A stretch of 57,750 bases of DNA from contig NZ_JBGXYA010000017.1 of assembly GCF_041814905.1 (NCBI RefSeq), positions 1-57,750 of the forward strand, read 5' to 3'. Origin of the DNA: Glaesserella sp041814905. Lineage in GTDB: Bacteria > Pseudomonadota > Gammaproteobacteria > Enterobacterales > Pasteurellaceae. This document shows positions 17,332 to 26,015 of the stretch, one piece after another. The notes beneath the pieces were generated by a model. That model ran no database searches. It was not told the DNA's origin and worked only from the letters and a program-made list of their open reading frames with translations. Within the stretch, counting starts at the first letter, position 1. Each line of letters starts with the position of its first letter. A program made the position numbers and the translations under genes.

Positions 17332-20300
17332 ATGACTACACTGACTCAAAATACCACGATGCCTAGCGCTTTTGAAATCGTATCGCTTTATTTATGGGGG
17401 CAGAAAACCCCGCCTACTCCCGGTGAATTAGCGGAGGGTAAATGGATTCGTCCTTTAGAAAGCACATTAGATATTACGATTGATGCGCAGACTTATATGA
17501 AAAACGGGGCGGGACGTTTTGTTACGCCGGCTAATTATAAGCTATTAACTAACTTTTTTAATAAAAGAGATATTCCTGATGGAATGTATGATATTAAAAA
17601 AATTTGGGGAAAGATTTATGGTATTCCCTATTCTAACCAAGAATTGATATTAAGCATGTCTCAATATGAACTAGGGGTTTGGGATGAGGATTATGTTGAT
17701 CGTGCATATGTATTTGGTAGTACTTTATTTAAATTAGACAAAGAAAATCTAACATTTGTAGTAAGAACCGATGAAAACGGTCAAAAACACCATGAAGTTC
17801 ATAACCTGAAGATTTCTCCGGAGCAAGATAATTTCGACTATGAATCGAGTAATTTAGCTGCAAAGATCACAAATAAAATGACGAAATTTATGATAGATCC
17901 AAGTGGAATAGGACGAAAAGTCAATTTGGTATTTTCCGGTGTTGATAATCTAAAAACAATTCCTGTTTTAACCGAAGAGGAATTTCGACGTTTTGAAGAA
18001 CAGGCAGAAAAAGAAAAAAGGTTTCATGGCTTTGATCGTTATATGCAACAATTTTCAAATTCGGATAGTTTTACCTTTTCTCCCTCTGCTTATCATTCGT
18101 ATAGAGTGGGTAAATTTCTTGAGCTTATGGCTGATTTACACTCTTCCGGAGTGATTAATTATTTGGACGAGAAAGGACGATACGTGCGTTATGACGGGGC
18201 TAATGACGGTGGAATATTAGAAGGCAAATTGAGTGAGGATGATACTATCAGTAGTACAGGCCGTGATTATACGGTGAATGGGGCTACCTATTCCGGTGCT
18301 CAACGAAGCTATATTAAAAATGCATTAGTCGGAGGTGTTAGAGGAGATATTTTAGTCGGCGGTCATAATGATGATTTATTAATAGGTAATGATGGTGACG
18401 ATATATTAGACAGTGGCGAAGGTAATGACACTGTTTTAGGCGGAGACGGTTTTGATACTTACTATATCGGCGAAGGTGATACGATCATTGATACGGATGG
18501 AAAAGGAAGCGTTTATTTTGTTACACAAAATAATCAGGAGGGGGACTTGTTAGATGTGGCTTCTCTATTACGTTATGAGCCAAATAGAAATTATGCAGTA
18601 TTTGAAGGCATTAGTTATTCGGGAAATAGATATCGTTATGAAGCGAATAATATTAAATTTTCATCAAAAATTAGCTCAAAAAGTGGCTTGTTTAGTTTTA
18701 TTTCCGAGTCGTTAACCATTACACAAGTTGATAATAGTGGAGCGGCAATTGGAAAAAGTCTTCAGATTAAGGATTTTAAAAATGGTGATTTGGGTATCAA
18801 TCTTTTAGATATTCCCGTATATTATAATCAGGAAACACATGAATATTATTTTCACCAAGATTCTTTCTATTTTCACTTAAATGATTTCCCAAGCTTGGGA
18901 AAGCTTATATCTAATAGTATGCCCGTTGATTATTACGCTCCCCCCAATCAACCTGAAGGAGAAAGAGAAAATCCGTATGATCTATCATCAGGAAGTGCGA
19001 ATAACGCTGTGTCCGATAATCAAGGAGGTTGGGGAGGAAATGAGCATGCGGATTCAAGGGCTGATGGTTCTGATTTGAATTCGCCGGATGAAGGTGCGAC
19101 GGATAATAACAGTAATGGGGAGCGAGGTAATGTAGCACCGAATAAACCGGGACGTAATTATGAAGTATATGATCCATTGGTCTTAGATTTGGATGGAGAT
19201 GGTATTGAAACAGTATCGCACAATGGTAAATCAGGAGCATTGTTTGATCATGATTTAGATGGTATTCGTACAGCAACGGGGTGGCTAAAAAGTGATGACG
19301 GTTTCTTAGTATTTGACCGTAATCAAGACGGTTCTATCAATAATAGTAGTGAGCTGTTTAGCGATAGAGTATTACTTGCCGACTCAACTTATTCTAAGCA
19401 TGGGTTCTCTGCACTTGCCGAGTTGGACGAAAATGATGATGGCATTGTTAATAGGCTAGATAGCCATTTTAGTGGATTACAGATTTGGCGTGATATTAAC
19501 CAAGACGGCGAAAGTTCTAGTGAAGAGTTATTCAGTCTAGAGCAGTTTGGTATTGGAGCATTGCATACGGAATATGAACAACGTTCGGATGAATTGACGG
19601 GTAATAATTTTCTCAGTCAACTCGGTAGATTTGAAAAAGTAGACGGTTCATTTGGTGTAATGGGAGATGTAAACTTCAGTTTTAATCCTTTTTATAGCCA
19701 ATTTATTGATAAGGTAGATTTTTCAGCTATACAACATAACATAGTGAATTTAAGTGGCGTGGGGCGAATTCGTGATTTAAAAGAGGCGGCTGCATTATCG
19801 AAAGAGTTAAGTGACTTACTACAGCAATATGCGGTAGCAGATACGCGCCAGTCTCAATTAGAACTTTTACCTAATATTCTAAATAAATGGGCGGAAACAG
19901 ATCAGAAGTATAGCCATTACGATTACATATTGGAAAAAACAGTTGAATCGACATCGCAATCGGATGTTGTTGTACGAGTTACACCAGGTGAATTGGCAAG
20001 ACTTCGGAATGCTCAGCATAATCCTGAGATTATGCAACGTTTTGAAGAAAATAAGCATAAAATTGCGACAATTAATTCCTTATATAACTTGAATATTAAA
20101 CAACTTTATTATACGACGGATAAAGACATCGATTACATTACTGATAAAATTAATCGTATGTATCAAAATTCTATTGAATTTGCCTATCAATCATTATTAT
20201 TTCAAACTCGTTTAAAGAGATATGCAAACCAAGTCTATTTTTTCAAACAAAATAATGAATGGGTATTCGACTATTCTAGAGTTATTCCTTTATTTTTGTC

Positions 20301-21465
20301 TGAATTTGAACGGTCTCCAATTAATGCATTAACGGATTTAAGTGAATATATTTCATTAATGACAAATCCGGTAGAATGGAATGAAGGATTATTACTCTTA
20401 AATAAATTCGTCAGCTATGCTAAAGATCAAACATGGTATAGTGATTGGAAATCAGAATCTACATTTGTGTTATCAAAATTGGAAAAGCAAGGAATTACAT
20501 TATTTGAAAATTGGAAGGACAAAGATTATAAAGGTAATGATATTGTAATAGGTGATTCAGAAAATAATGTGATCAATGCTGGTAGAGGAAACGATACACT
20601 AATTGGCGGTTTAGGTAACGATACTTTAAACGGTAGTTACGGCTCCGATACTTATCTGTTTGCAAAAGGACACGGTCAGGACGTGATTAACGAATATGCC
20701 GAGTGGAATGACAGACATATCGATACGATCCGTTTTAGTGATGTAAATTATGATGAAGTGAAGTTCCGTCGTGAAAACAATGACCTGGTGTTATTTGATT
20801 ATCATGAAGGAGATTCGCTACGAATTAAAGCATTCTACGAGCATAATTATTATGAAATTGAACGCTTTGAATTTGCTGACCGTAATTTGACTTTGGCAGA
20901 AATGAAAACAGAGGGGATCCGACTGTTTGGTACGGAAGGGGATGATGTTATTTACGATTGGAATGCAAAAGCGATTATTGATGCCGGCTCGGGTAATGAT
21001 ACGATCAATGCAGGACGGGGTGATGACAAACTAATCGGCGGTTTAGGTAACGATACTTTAAACGGTAGTTACGGCTCCGATACTTATTTGTTTGCAAAAG
21101 GACACGGTCAGGATGTAATTAACGAATATGCCGAATGGAATGACGGGCGTATTGATATTATTCAATTCAAGGATCTGAACGAGTCAAGTCAATTATGGTT
21201 TTCCCGTAAAAATAATGATTTGGTCATTCAAACACTTTCAACACTAGATCAAGTAACTGTTAAAGATTGGTATACTCATCGATTTTATAAGGTCGAAAAA
21301 ATCAAATTAGCTGATGGCAGAGGAATTGATATGACTCAGGTTGAAAAATTAGTGGATGCTATGGCAAGTTTTAGTACCGCTTACTCTAGTGATATTAGCC
21401 AAGCACCAAAAGAGGAAATGGATCAGTATATTGCTAAACTAGCCGTCCAATCCTATTGGTCTTAA
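17332..21465 (+). CDS. ApxIVA/FrpC-type RTX protein with self-processing module
   Basis: This 1377-residue predicted type I secreted protein matches ApxIVA-like proteins along its length, e.g. GRFVTPANYK near 61, DPSGIG near 189 and NPF-YSQF near 785. Nona-peptide calcium repeats occur around 333-385 and in two blocks at about 1068-1110 and 1210-1255 (GGLGNDTLNGSYGSDTYLF in both). A Gly/Asn/Ser-rich linker (about 545-605) leads to a self-processing module starting at Asp614-Pro615 (YEVYDPLVLDLDGDGIET) with EF-hand-like Asp loops at DRNQDGSIN, DENDDGIVN and DINQDGESS. Family members cut this Asp-Pro bond when calcium binds. GAGGAGGA precedes the ATG. It lacks the pore-forming domain and acylation context of HlyA, consistent with no hlyC gene. 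It is shorter than A. pleuropneumoniae ApxIVA, which is about 1800 residues. Confidence 0.9.
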   Translation: MTTLTQNTTMPSAFEIVSLYLWGQKTPPTPGELAEGKWIRPLESTLDITIDAQTYMKNGAGRFVTPANYKLLTNFFNKRDIPDGMYDIKKIWGKIYGIPYSNQELILSMSQYELGVWDEDYVDRAYVFGSTLFKLDKENLTFVVRTDENGQKHHEVHNLKISPEQDNFDYESSNLAAKITNKMTKFMIDPSGIGRKVNLVFSGVDNLKTIPVLTEEEFRRFEEQAEKEKRFHGFDRYMQQFSNSDSFTFSPSAYHSYRVGKFLELMADLHSSGVINYLDEKGRYVRYDGANDGGILEGKLSEDDTISSTGRDYTVNGATYSGAQRSYIKNALVGGVRGDILVGGHNDDLLIGNDGDDILDSGEGNDTVLGGDGFDTYYIGEGDTIIDTDGKGSVYFVTQNNQEGDLLDVASLLRYEPNRNYAVFEGISYSGNRYRYEANNIKFSSKISSKSGLFSFISESLTITQVDNSGAAIGKSLQIKDFKNGDLGINLLDIPVYYNQETHEYYFHQDSFYFHLNDFPSLGKLISNSMPVDYYAPPNQPEGERENPYDLSSGSANNAVSDNQGGWGGNEHADSRADGSDLNSPDEGATDNNSNGERGNVAPNKPGRNYEVYDPLVLDLDGDGIETVSHNGKSGALFDHDLDGIRTATGWLKSDDGFLVFDRNQDGSINNSSELFSDRVLLADSTYSKHGFSALAELDENDDGIVNRLDSHFSGLQIWRDINQDGESSSEELFSLEQFGIGALHTEYEQRSDELTGNNFLSQLGRFEKVDGSFGVMGDVNFSFNPFYSQFIDKVDFSAIQHNIVNLSGVGRIRDLKEAAALSKELSDLLQQYAVADTRQSQLELLPNILNKWAETDQKYSHYDYILEKTVESTSQSDVVVRVTPGELARLRNAQHNPEIMQRFEENKHKIATINSLYNLNIKQLYYTTDKDIDYITDKINRMYQNSIEFAYQSLLFQTRLKRYANQVYFFKQNNEWVFDYSRVIPLFLSEFERSPINALTDLSEYISLMTNPVEWNEGLLLLNKFVSYAKDQTWYSDWKSESTFVLSKLEKQGITLFENWKDKDYKGNDIVIGDSENNVINAGRGNDTLIGGLGNDTLNGSYGSDTYLFAKGHGQDVINEYAEWNDRHIDTIRFSDVNYDEVKFRRENNDLVLFDYHEGDSLRIKAFYEHNYYEIERFEFADRNLTLAEMKTEGIRLFGTEGDDVIYDWNAKAIIDAGSGNDTINAGRGDDKLIGGLGNDTLNGSYGSDTYLFAKGHGQDVINEYAEWNDGRIDIIQFKDLNESSQLWFSRKNNDLVIQTLSTLDQVTVKDWYTHRFYKVEKIKLADGRGIDMTQVEKLVDAMASFSTAYSSDISQAPKEEMDQYIAKLAVQSYWS
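20601..20712 (+). repeat. first copy of a 112-base direct repeat inside the RTX gene
   Basis: This segment, encoding a calcium-repeat block and KGHGQDVINEYAEWND, recurs 432 bases downstream (21033-21144) with about six mismatches. The offset equals 144 codons, so the frame is kept. It marks a recent duplication of one C-terminal RTX module. Confidence 0.85.
21033..21144 (+). repeat. second copy of the 112-base direct repeat inside the RTX gene
   Basis: Near-identical to 20601-20712 at a 432-base offset. Recombination between the copies would delete exactly 144 residues without a frameshift. Confidence 0.85.
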
Positions 21466-21527
21466 TCAGAAAAAACTGGCAGAAGAATGGTTCTAGCTAC
21501 TGCTTGGCAGTCATCTTCAAAGATAAA

Positions 21528-21553
21528 ACCGCTTGTAATTATTTACAAGCGGT
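21528..21553. terminator. bidirectional USS terminator between the RTX gene and ppc
   Basis: ACCGCTTGTAA and TTACAAGCGGT pair exactly over 11 bp with a TTAT loop. T-rich tracts follow on both strands, and the flanking genes converge on it. Confidence 0.8.
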
Positions 21554-21577
21554 CCGTTTTGTTTAAAAGTTTGCAGA

Positions 21578-24217
21578 TTAGCCTGTATTGCGCATACCGG
21601 CGGCAATGCCAGTGATGGTGATCATCAAGGCTTGCTCTAATTCCGGATTCGCATTCTCCGCTTGGGTACGTAAGCGGTGTAATAGTTCAACCTGCAATAA
21701 ATTGAGTGGGTCGGTGTAGATATTACGTAGCGCGATAGAATCGGCGATCCAAGGCAAATCACCCATCAGTTGATCATCATGGGAGAGTGATAATACGGTT
21801 TGAATGTCCGCTTGTAATTGGCTGCGTAACTCTTTTCCTAGACGGTGTAAATGTTGTGGTACAAGACGTTGGTCATAATGTTCCGCAAGCCATAAGTCGG
21901 TTTTACTGAACACCATCTCTAACATCCCGATGCGGGTGGAAAAGAACGGCCATTCCTCACACATCTCTTTCAATAACGTTTCGTTACCTTGTTCAATTAA
22001 TTGGCGTAATGCTGCACCCGCACCTAACCAAGCCGGTAGCATCAAACGATTTTGCATCCAAGCGAAAATCCATGGAATGGCACGTAGGCTTTCTACGCCG
22101 CCGTTCGGATTACGTTTTGCCGGACGGGAACCGAGAGGTAGTTTGGATAGCTCTTGTTCCGGTGTTGCGGCACGGAAGTAAGGAACGAAATCCGGTTCGC
22201 CGCGAACGATGCCGCGATAGATTTCACAAGAAATTTCTGCGCCTTTATTCATCGCCTCACGCCATGCTTGTTTCGGCTCCGGCGGCGGACAAAGGTTGGC
22301 TTCTAAAATTGCACTGGCGTAGAGATCTAAACTTTCTACCGCTACGGCGGGTAAACCAAGTTTGAAGCGAATCATTTCGCCTTGTTCGGTGACGCGTAAG
22401 CCGTTTTTGAGTGAACGAGGCGGCTGTGAAAGCAAGGCGGCATGTGCCGGTGCGCCACCACGTCCGATTGTACCGCCGCGACCATGGAACAAGGTGAGTT
22501 CGATGTTATATTTTTCACATAAATTCACCAATGCTTCTTGTGCTCGATATTGCGCCCAAGAAGCGGCTAACATTCCGGCATCTTTGGCTGAGTCGGAATA
22601 ACCGATCATGACCATTTGTTTATTATTGATAACACCGCGATACCAACCAACGTTAAATAATGCGGTCATCACTTTTTCACAGCGATCTAAGTCATCTAGC
22701 GTTTCAAATAATGGTGCAACCGGAACGGTTTGCCGGCAACCCGCTTCTTTTAACAATAAATGTACAGCAAGTACATCGGAGGCTTCACGTGCCATTGAGA
22801 TAACATAAGCGGAAATCACGCCTTGCGGTTGTTCCGCAACGACTTTACAGGTATCGAGAACTTCTTGTGTTTCCGGGCTTGGTTTCCAGTTGGTCGGTAC
22901 TAATGGACGACGGGAACTTAATTCACGTACCAAAAATGCTTGTTTGTCATCTTCCGTCCATTGCGAGTAATCGCCCAAACCGATATAACGGGTAATTTCA
23001 GCAATTGCCATTTCATGACGCGTACTTTCTTGGCGAATGTCCAAACGAGATAAACCTAAACCAAAGCAGCGAACGCGACGTAAACAGTCTAGCAATGCAC
23101 CGTTGGCAATAATGCGCATGCCGCATTGTTGTAGGGATTGGTAACAGTCGTTTAATGGTTCCCATAATTGTTCATCGTTGGTTAAGATCTCACTTTCTGA
23201 AACGGAAAGCGTTTTATCTTCTAACAATTCCGCATAATAAGTGACAGTTTTTACCAATTTGGTTCGCAGTTCTTTTACTACAACACGATATGGTTCCAAG
23301 TGATTACCGTATTTTGCTCGGAATTCATCGGTGCAACCGACAACAGAAAGTTCATCGGAAAGTAATTTGATGTCTTCCAAGAATAATTCTGCGGCTTTCC
23401 AACGATTCATTAATAACACTTGGCGGGTTGTTTTGGCGGTAACAAATGGGTTACCGTCACGGTCACCGCCCATCCAAGAAGAAAAGCGAACTGGCGCAAG
23501 ACCGACCGGGTGCTGCACACCGAAATTTTTTTCCAAATGGAAATTAATTTGGCGACAGAATTCCGGCACCGCTTTCCATAAGCTGTTTTCAATCACTGCC
23601 ATCCCCCATTTTGCTTCATCAACCGGGGTTGGACGTTGAGTACGAATTTCATTGGTGTGCCATGCAAGAGCAATTAATTGCATTAGGCGGCGTTTGTGTT
23701 TAGTGGTTTCACTATCGGTGAGGTCGTTGTGTTCTAGTCGGCTTAAACAACGATTAATTTCAACGTGTTTATGCACTAACGAACGGCGGGTAACTTCTGT
23801 AGGATGAGCCGTTAACACTAAATCAATCAGGAGTTTTTCGACGGTTTCAATGACTTTTTGTACCGGTACATTCTGTTCTTTCAAGCGAGCGAATAACGCT
23901 CCCATCGAACGTTCGCCAAGTAACGCATTTTTGCTGTGACGGGAAATGGTTTGATATTGTTCGGCAATATTGGTCAGATTTAAGAATTGGCTGAAAGCAC
24001 GGGCAACCGGAATGACATTCTCTGTTGATATATTAGCCAACATATCTAGTAGTTGTTTGCGCGCTTTTTCATCACCGGAACGTGAACTGCGTGATAAGAC
24101 ACGAATACTTTCAATCAGTTCTAAAATCTCATTGCCTTGAGCATCGCGAATGGTTTCCCCCAAGAAATCTCCTAACATATGAATGTTGCTACGCATAGAT
24201 TCATAAAGTTGGCTCAT
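21578..24217 (-). CDS. ppc: phosphoenolpyruvate carboxylase
   Basis: This 879-residue enzyme adds bicarbonate to phosphoenolpyruvate to give oxaloacetate, replenishing the TCA cycle; in Pasteurellaceae it feeds the reductive branch to succinate. Active-site motifs are VLTAHPTEVTRRS near residue 137, GYSDSAKDAGM and FHGRGGTIGRGG near 540-585. The C-terminus ITGIAAGMRNTG is the highly conserved family end, so the protein is complete. The ribosome binding site GAGGA (nine bases from the ATG) lies inside a long predicted hairpin at 24224-24281. Monocistronic, convergent with the RTX gene. Confidence 0.97.
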   Translation of the reverse strand: MSQLYESMRSNIHMLGDFLGETIRDAQGNEILELIESIRVLSRSSRSGDEKARKQLLDMLANISTENVIPVARAFSQFLNLTNIAEQYQTISRHSKNALLGERSMGALFARLKEQNVPVQKVIETVEKLLIDLVLTAHPTEVTRRSLVHKHVEINRCLSRLEHNDLTDSETTKHKRRLMQLIALAWHTNEIRTQRPTPVDEAKWGMAVIENSLWKAVPEFCRQINFHLEKNFGVQHPVGLAPVRFSSWMGGDRDGNPFVTAKTTRQVLLMNRWKAAELFLEDIKLLSDELSVVGCTDEFRAKYGNHLEPYRVVVKELRTKLVKTVTYYAELLEDKTLSVSESEILTNDEQLWEPLNDCYQSLQQCGMRIIANGALLDCLRRVRCFGLGLSRLDIRQESTRHEMAIAEITRYIGLGDYSQWTEDDKQAFLVRELSSRRPLVPTNWKPSPETQEVLDTCKVVAEQPQGVISAYVISMAREASDVLAVHLLLKEAGCRQTVPVAPLFETLDDLDRCEKVMTALFNVGWYRGVINNKQMVMIGYSDSAKDAGMLAASWAQYRAQEALVNLCEKYNIELTLFHGRGGTIGRGGAPAHAALLSQPPRSLKNGLRVTEQGEMIRFKLGLPAVAVESLDLYASAILEANLCPPPEPKQAWREAMNKGAEISCEIYRGIVRGEPDFVPYFRAATPEQELSKLPLGSRPAKRNPNGGVESLRAIPWIFAWMQNRLMLPAWLGAGAALRQLIEQGNETLLKEMCEEWPFFSTRIGMLEMVFSKTDLWLAEHYDQRLVPQHLHRLGKELRSQLQADIQTVLSLSHDDQLMGDLPWIADSIALRNIYTDPLNLLQVELLHRLRTQAENANPELEQALMITITGIAAGMRNTG

Positions 24218-24223
24218 AAAAAA

Positions 24224-24281
24224 TTATCCTCGTTTTAGGTAAAAAATCAAATGTGCATAGATATACCTAAAAAGAGGATAA
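24224..24281 (-). promoter_or_regulatory. long hairpin burying the ppc ribosome binding site
   Basis: On the minus strand, an 18-base arm (24281-24264) pairs with an 18-base arm (24241-24224) with one mismatch and a 22-base loop. The 3-prime arm contains the GAGGA ribosome binding site of ppc, and the stem ends six bases ahead of the start codon. It could control ppc translation or be a DNA operator dyad. No match to a known riboswitch is recognised. Confidence 0.6.
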
Positions 24282-24331
24282 ATGGCAATATGATTTAATT
24301 TTTTTTATGAAATAAATAAAAAAAACTTATC

Positions 24332-25285
24332 TTAGTTCGAAAATAATGCCTTATTCGCTAAAAGTTGCTCACGGGTTAGGCTGAAAACCCCTAATCCCCC
24401 GTTTTTAAACTCAATCCAGTTAAACGGCACTTGTGGGAACTGTTCAATCAAATGCACCATACTATTACCGACTTCGCACACCAATACCCCGTTATCACTG
24501 AGATAATCTGCAGCTTGCGCTAAGATTCGTTTGGTAATATCTAACCCGTCAGCGCCGGAACCTAACGCTATTTCCGGTTCGTGATGGAACTCTTCCGGCA
24601 TATCTGCCAAATCTTCTTGATCAACATAAGGCGGGTTAGTCACGATTAAATCGTAGCGATCTTGAGGTAAGCTATTGAAAAGATCCGATTGTAGCGGAAA
24701 GACTTTATGAGCCATATTATGGCGCTCGATATTCACTTCCGCCACATTCAGCGCATCAATAGAAAGATCTACCGCATCTACTTCGGCATTAGGGAAACGT
24801 TCGGCACAAGCAATCGCAATACAACCGCTGCCGGTACACATATCTAAAATTCGTTTCGGTTCAGCACGTAAAATGCCGGTAAAGCCTTTTTGAATTAGCT
24901 CACCGATGGGGGAGCGCGGAATAATGACGCGTTCATCAACATAATATTCGCTACCGGAAAACCATGCAGAATTAGTGAGGTAAGCAACCGGTTTGCGGAA
25001 TCCCAAACGCTGTTCCACCATTTCCACAATACGGGCTTTTTCAATGGCGGTCAAACGTGAAGCATACAAACTTTCCGGCACATCAATCGGTAGCGCCAAA
25101 GCACTTAATACCAGCTGATTTGCCTCATCCCACGGGTTATCATGTCCGTGTCCGTAGTAAAGATCGGAGGCGTTAAAATAACTGTAACTCCAGCGCATCA
25201 TATCTAAAATTGTAGACAAATCTTCCGCTACATTCGATTCGGCAATTTCGTGTAATAATTCAAGATTATATTGAGGTTCAAACAT
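24332..25285 (-). CDS. prmB: 50S ribosomal protein L3 glutamine methyltransferase
   Basis: This 317-residue SAM-dependent methyltransferase modifies a glutamine of ribosomal protein L3. The SAM-binding loop is LDMCTGSGCIAIACAE at about residue 142 and the glutamine-binding NPPY motif is in IVTNPPYVDQEDL. The N-terminal helical domain and IPRSPIGELI segment favour PrmB over PrmC. It diverges from smrB, an arrangement also known in E. coli. The 114 bases to ppc hold the ppc hairpin. Confidence 0.93.
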   Translation of the reverse strand: MFEPQYNLELLHEIAESNVAEDLSTILDMMRWSYSYFNASDLYYGHGHDNPWDEANQLVLSALALPIDVPESLYASRLTAIEKARIVEMVEQRLGFRKPVAYLTNSAWFSGSEYYVDERVIIPRSPIGELIQKGFTGILRAEPKRILDMCTGSGCIAIACAERFPNAEVDAVDLSIDALNVAEVNIERHNMAHKVFPLQSDLFNSLPQDRYDLIVTNPPYVDQEDLADMPEEFHHEPEIALGSGADGLDITKRILAQAADYLSDNGVLVCEVGNSMVHLIEQFPQVPFNWIEFKNGGLGVFSLTREQLLANKALFSN

Positions 25286-25376
25286 TGGATTCTCTTTTAC
25301 GGTCTTAAAATTGGTGTTTTATACCATATTTCTCTTTGTGTTAGAATGGCGTTCACTAAATTTAAGAGGAATCTTT

Positions 25377-25907
25377 ATGTTGGAAAATGATGATTTCGCA
25401 CTGTTTCGCGAGGCTACAAAAGGCACGAAAAAGATAAAGCAGGATACCTTTGTACCGAAATCGGAACCCCGTAAAAAAGTCAGTGAAATTCGTGAATTAA
25501 AAGAACGGACGGATACGTTATTCTATTTTTCGGATGAATATGAACCGCTTTTAATTGAAGAAAATGAAAAGGTGAAATACCGTCGAGAAGATATTGATCC
25601 TTATATTCTCAAGCAACTTCGTCGTGGTGATTTCCATCCCGAGCTGTTTTTGGATTTACACGGCTTAACCAAAGAACAGGCGAAAAAAGAGTTGGCAAGT
25701 TTGATTTTAGCCTGTGAACGAGAAGGTATTTACTGTGCGAGTATTATGACAGGCTACGGTACAAAAGCGCTGAAAAATCAAATTCCTCGTTGGCTGGTGC
25801 AACATCCGAAAGTGATTGCGCTGCACCAAGCGCCGAGAGAGTGGGGCGGTGATGCGGCAATTTTAATTCTAGTCGAGCAACCGGAAAAGGCGGATTACAA
25901 GCGGTGA
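25377..25907 (+). CDS. smrB: ribosome rescue endonuclease SmrB
   Basis: This 176-residue Smr-domain protein resembles E. coli SmrB from LFREATKGTKKIKQDTFV to HQAPREWGGDAAILILVE. E. coli SmrB cleaves mRNA between collided ribosomes. The first Smr motif LDLHGLT is intact, but the second motif, HGHGKH in E. coli, reads TGYGTK here. ATG 25377 has AAGAGGA upstream and gives the family N-terminus; the open frame extends to 25311. The last codons (DYKR) are formed by a USS. Divergent from prmB. Confidence 0.9.
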   Translation: MLENDDFALFREATKGTKKIKQDTFVPKSEPRKKVSEIRELKERTDTLFYFSDEYEPLLIEENEKVKYRREDIDPYILKQLRRGDFHPELFLDLHGLTKEQAKKELASLILACEREGIYCASIMTGYGTKALKNQIPRWLVQHPKVIALHQAPREWGGDAAILILVEQPEKADYKR

Positions 25908-26015
25908 GTTTTAAGACATTTTTTGCAAATCAAATCAGACCTCTTGTCATAGAAGTGAAATGTTACATTTTGGTAAAATATTGAATTTCTACTCTAACAA
26001 CTTTTAGGAGACCTT

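Noticed and set aside
18881..19276. Open frames on both strands inside the RTX gene (for example 18911-19276 minus)
   Set aside because: They overlap the linker and self-processing region of the RTX protein, have no start signals and their composition is the shadow of Gly/Asn/Asp-rich codons.
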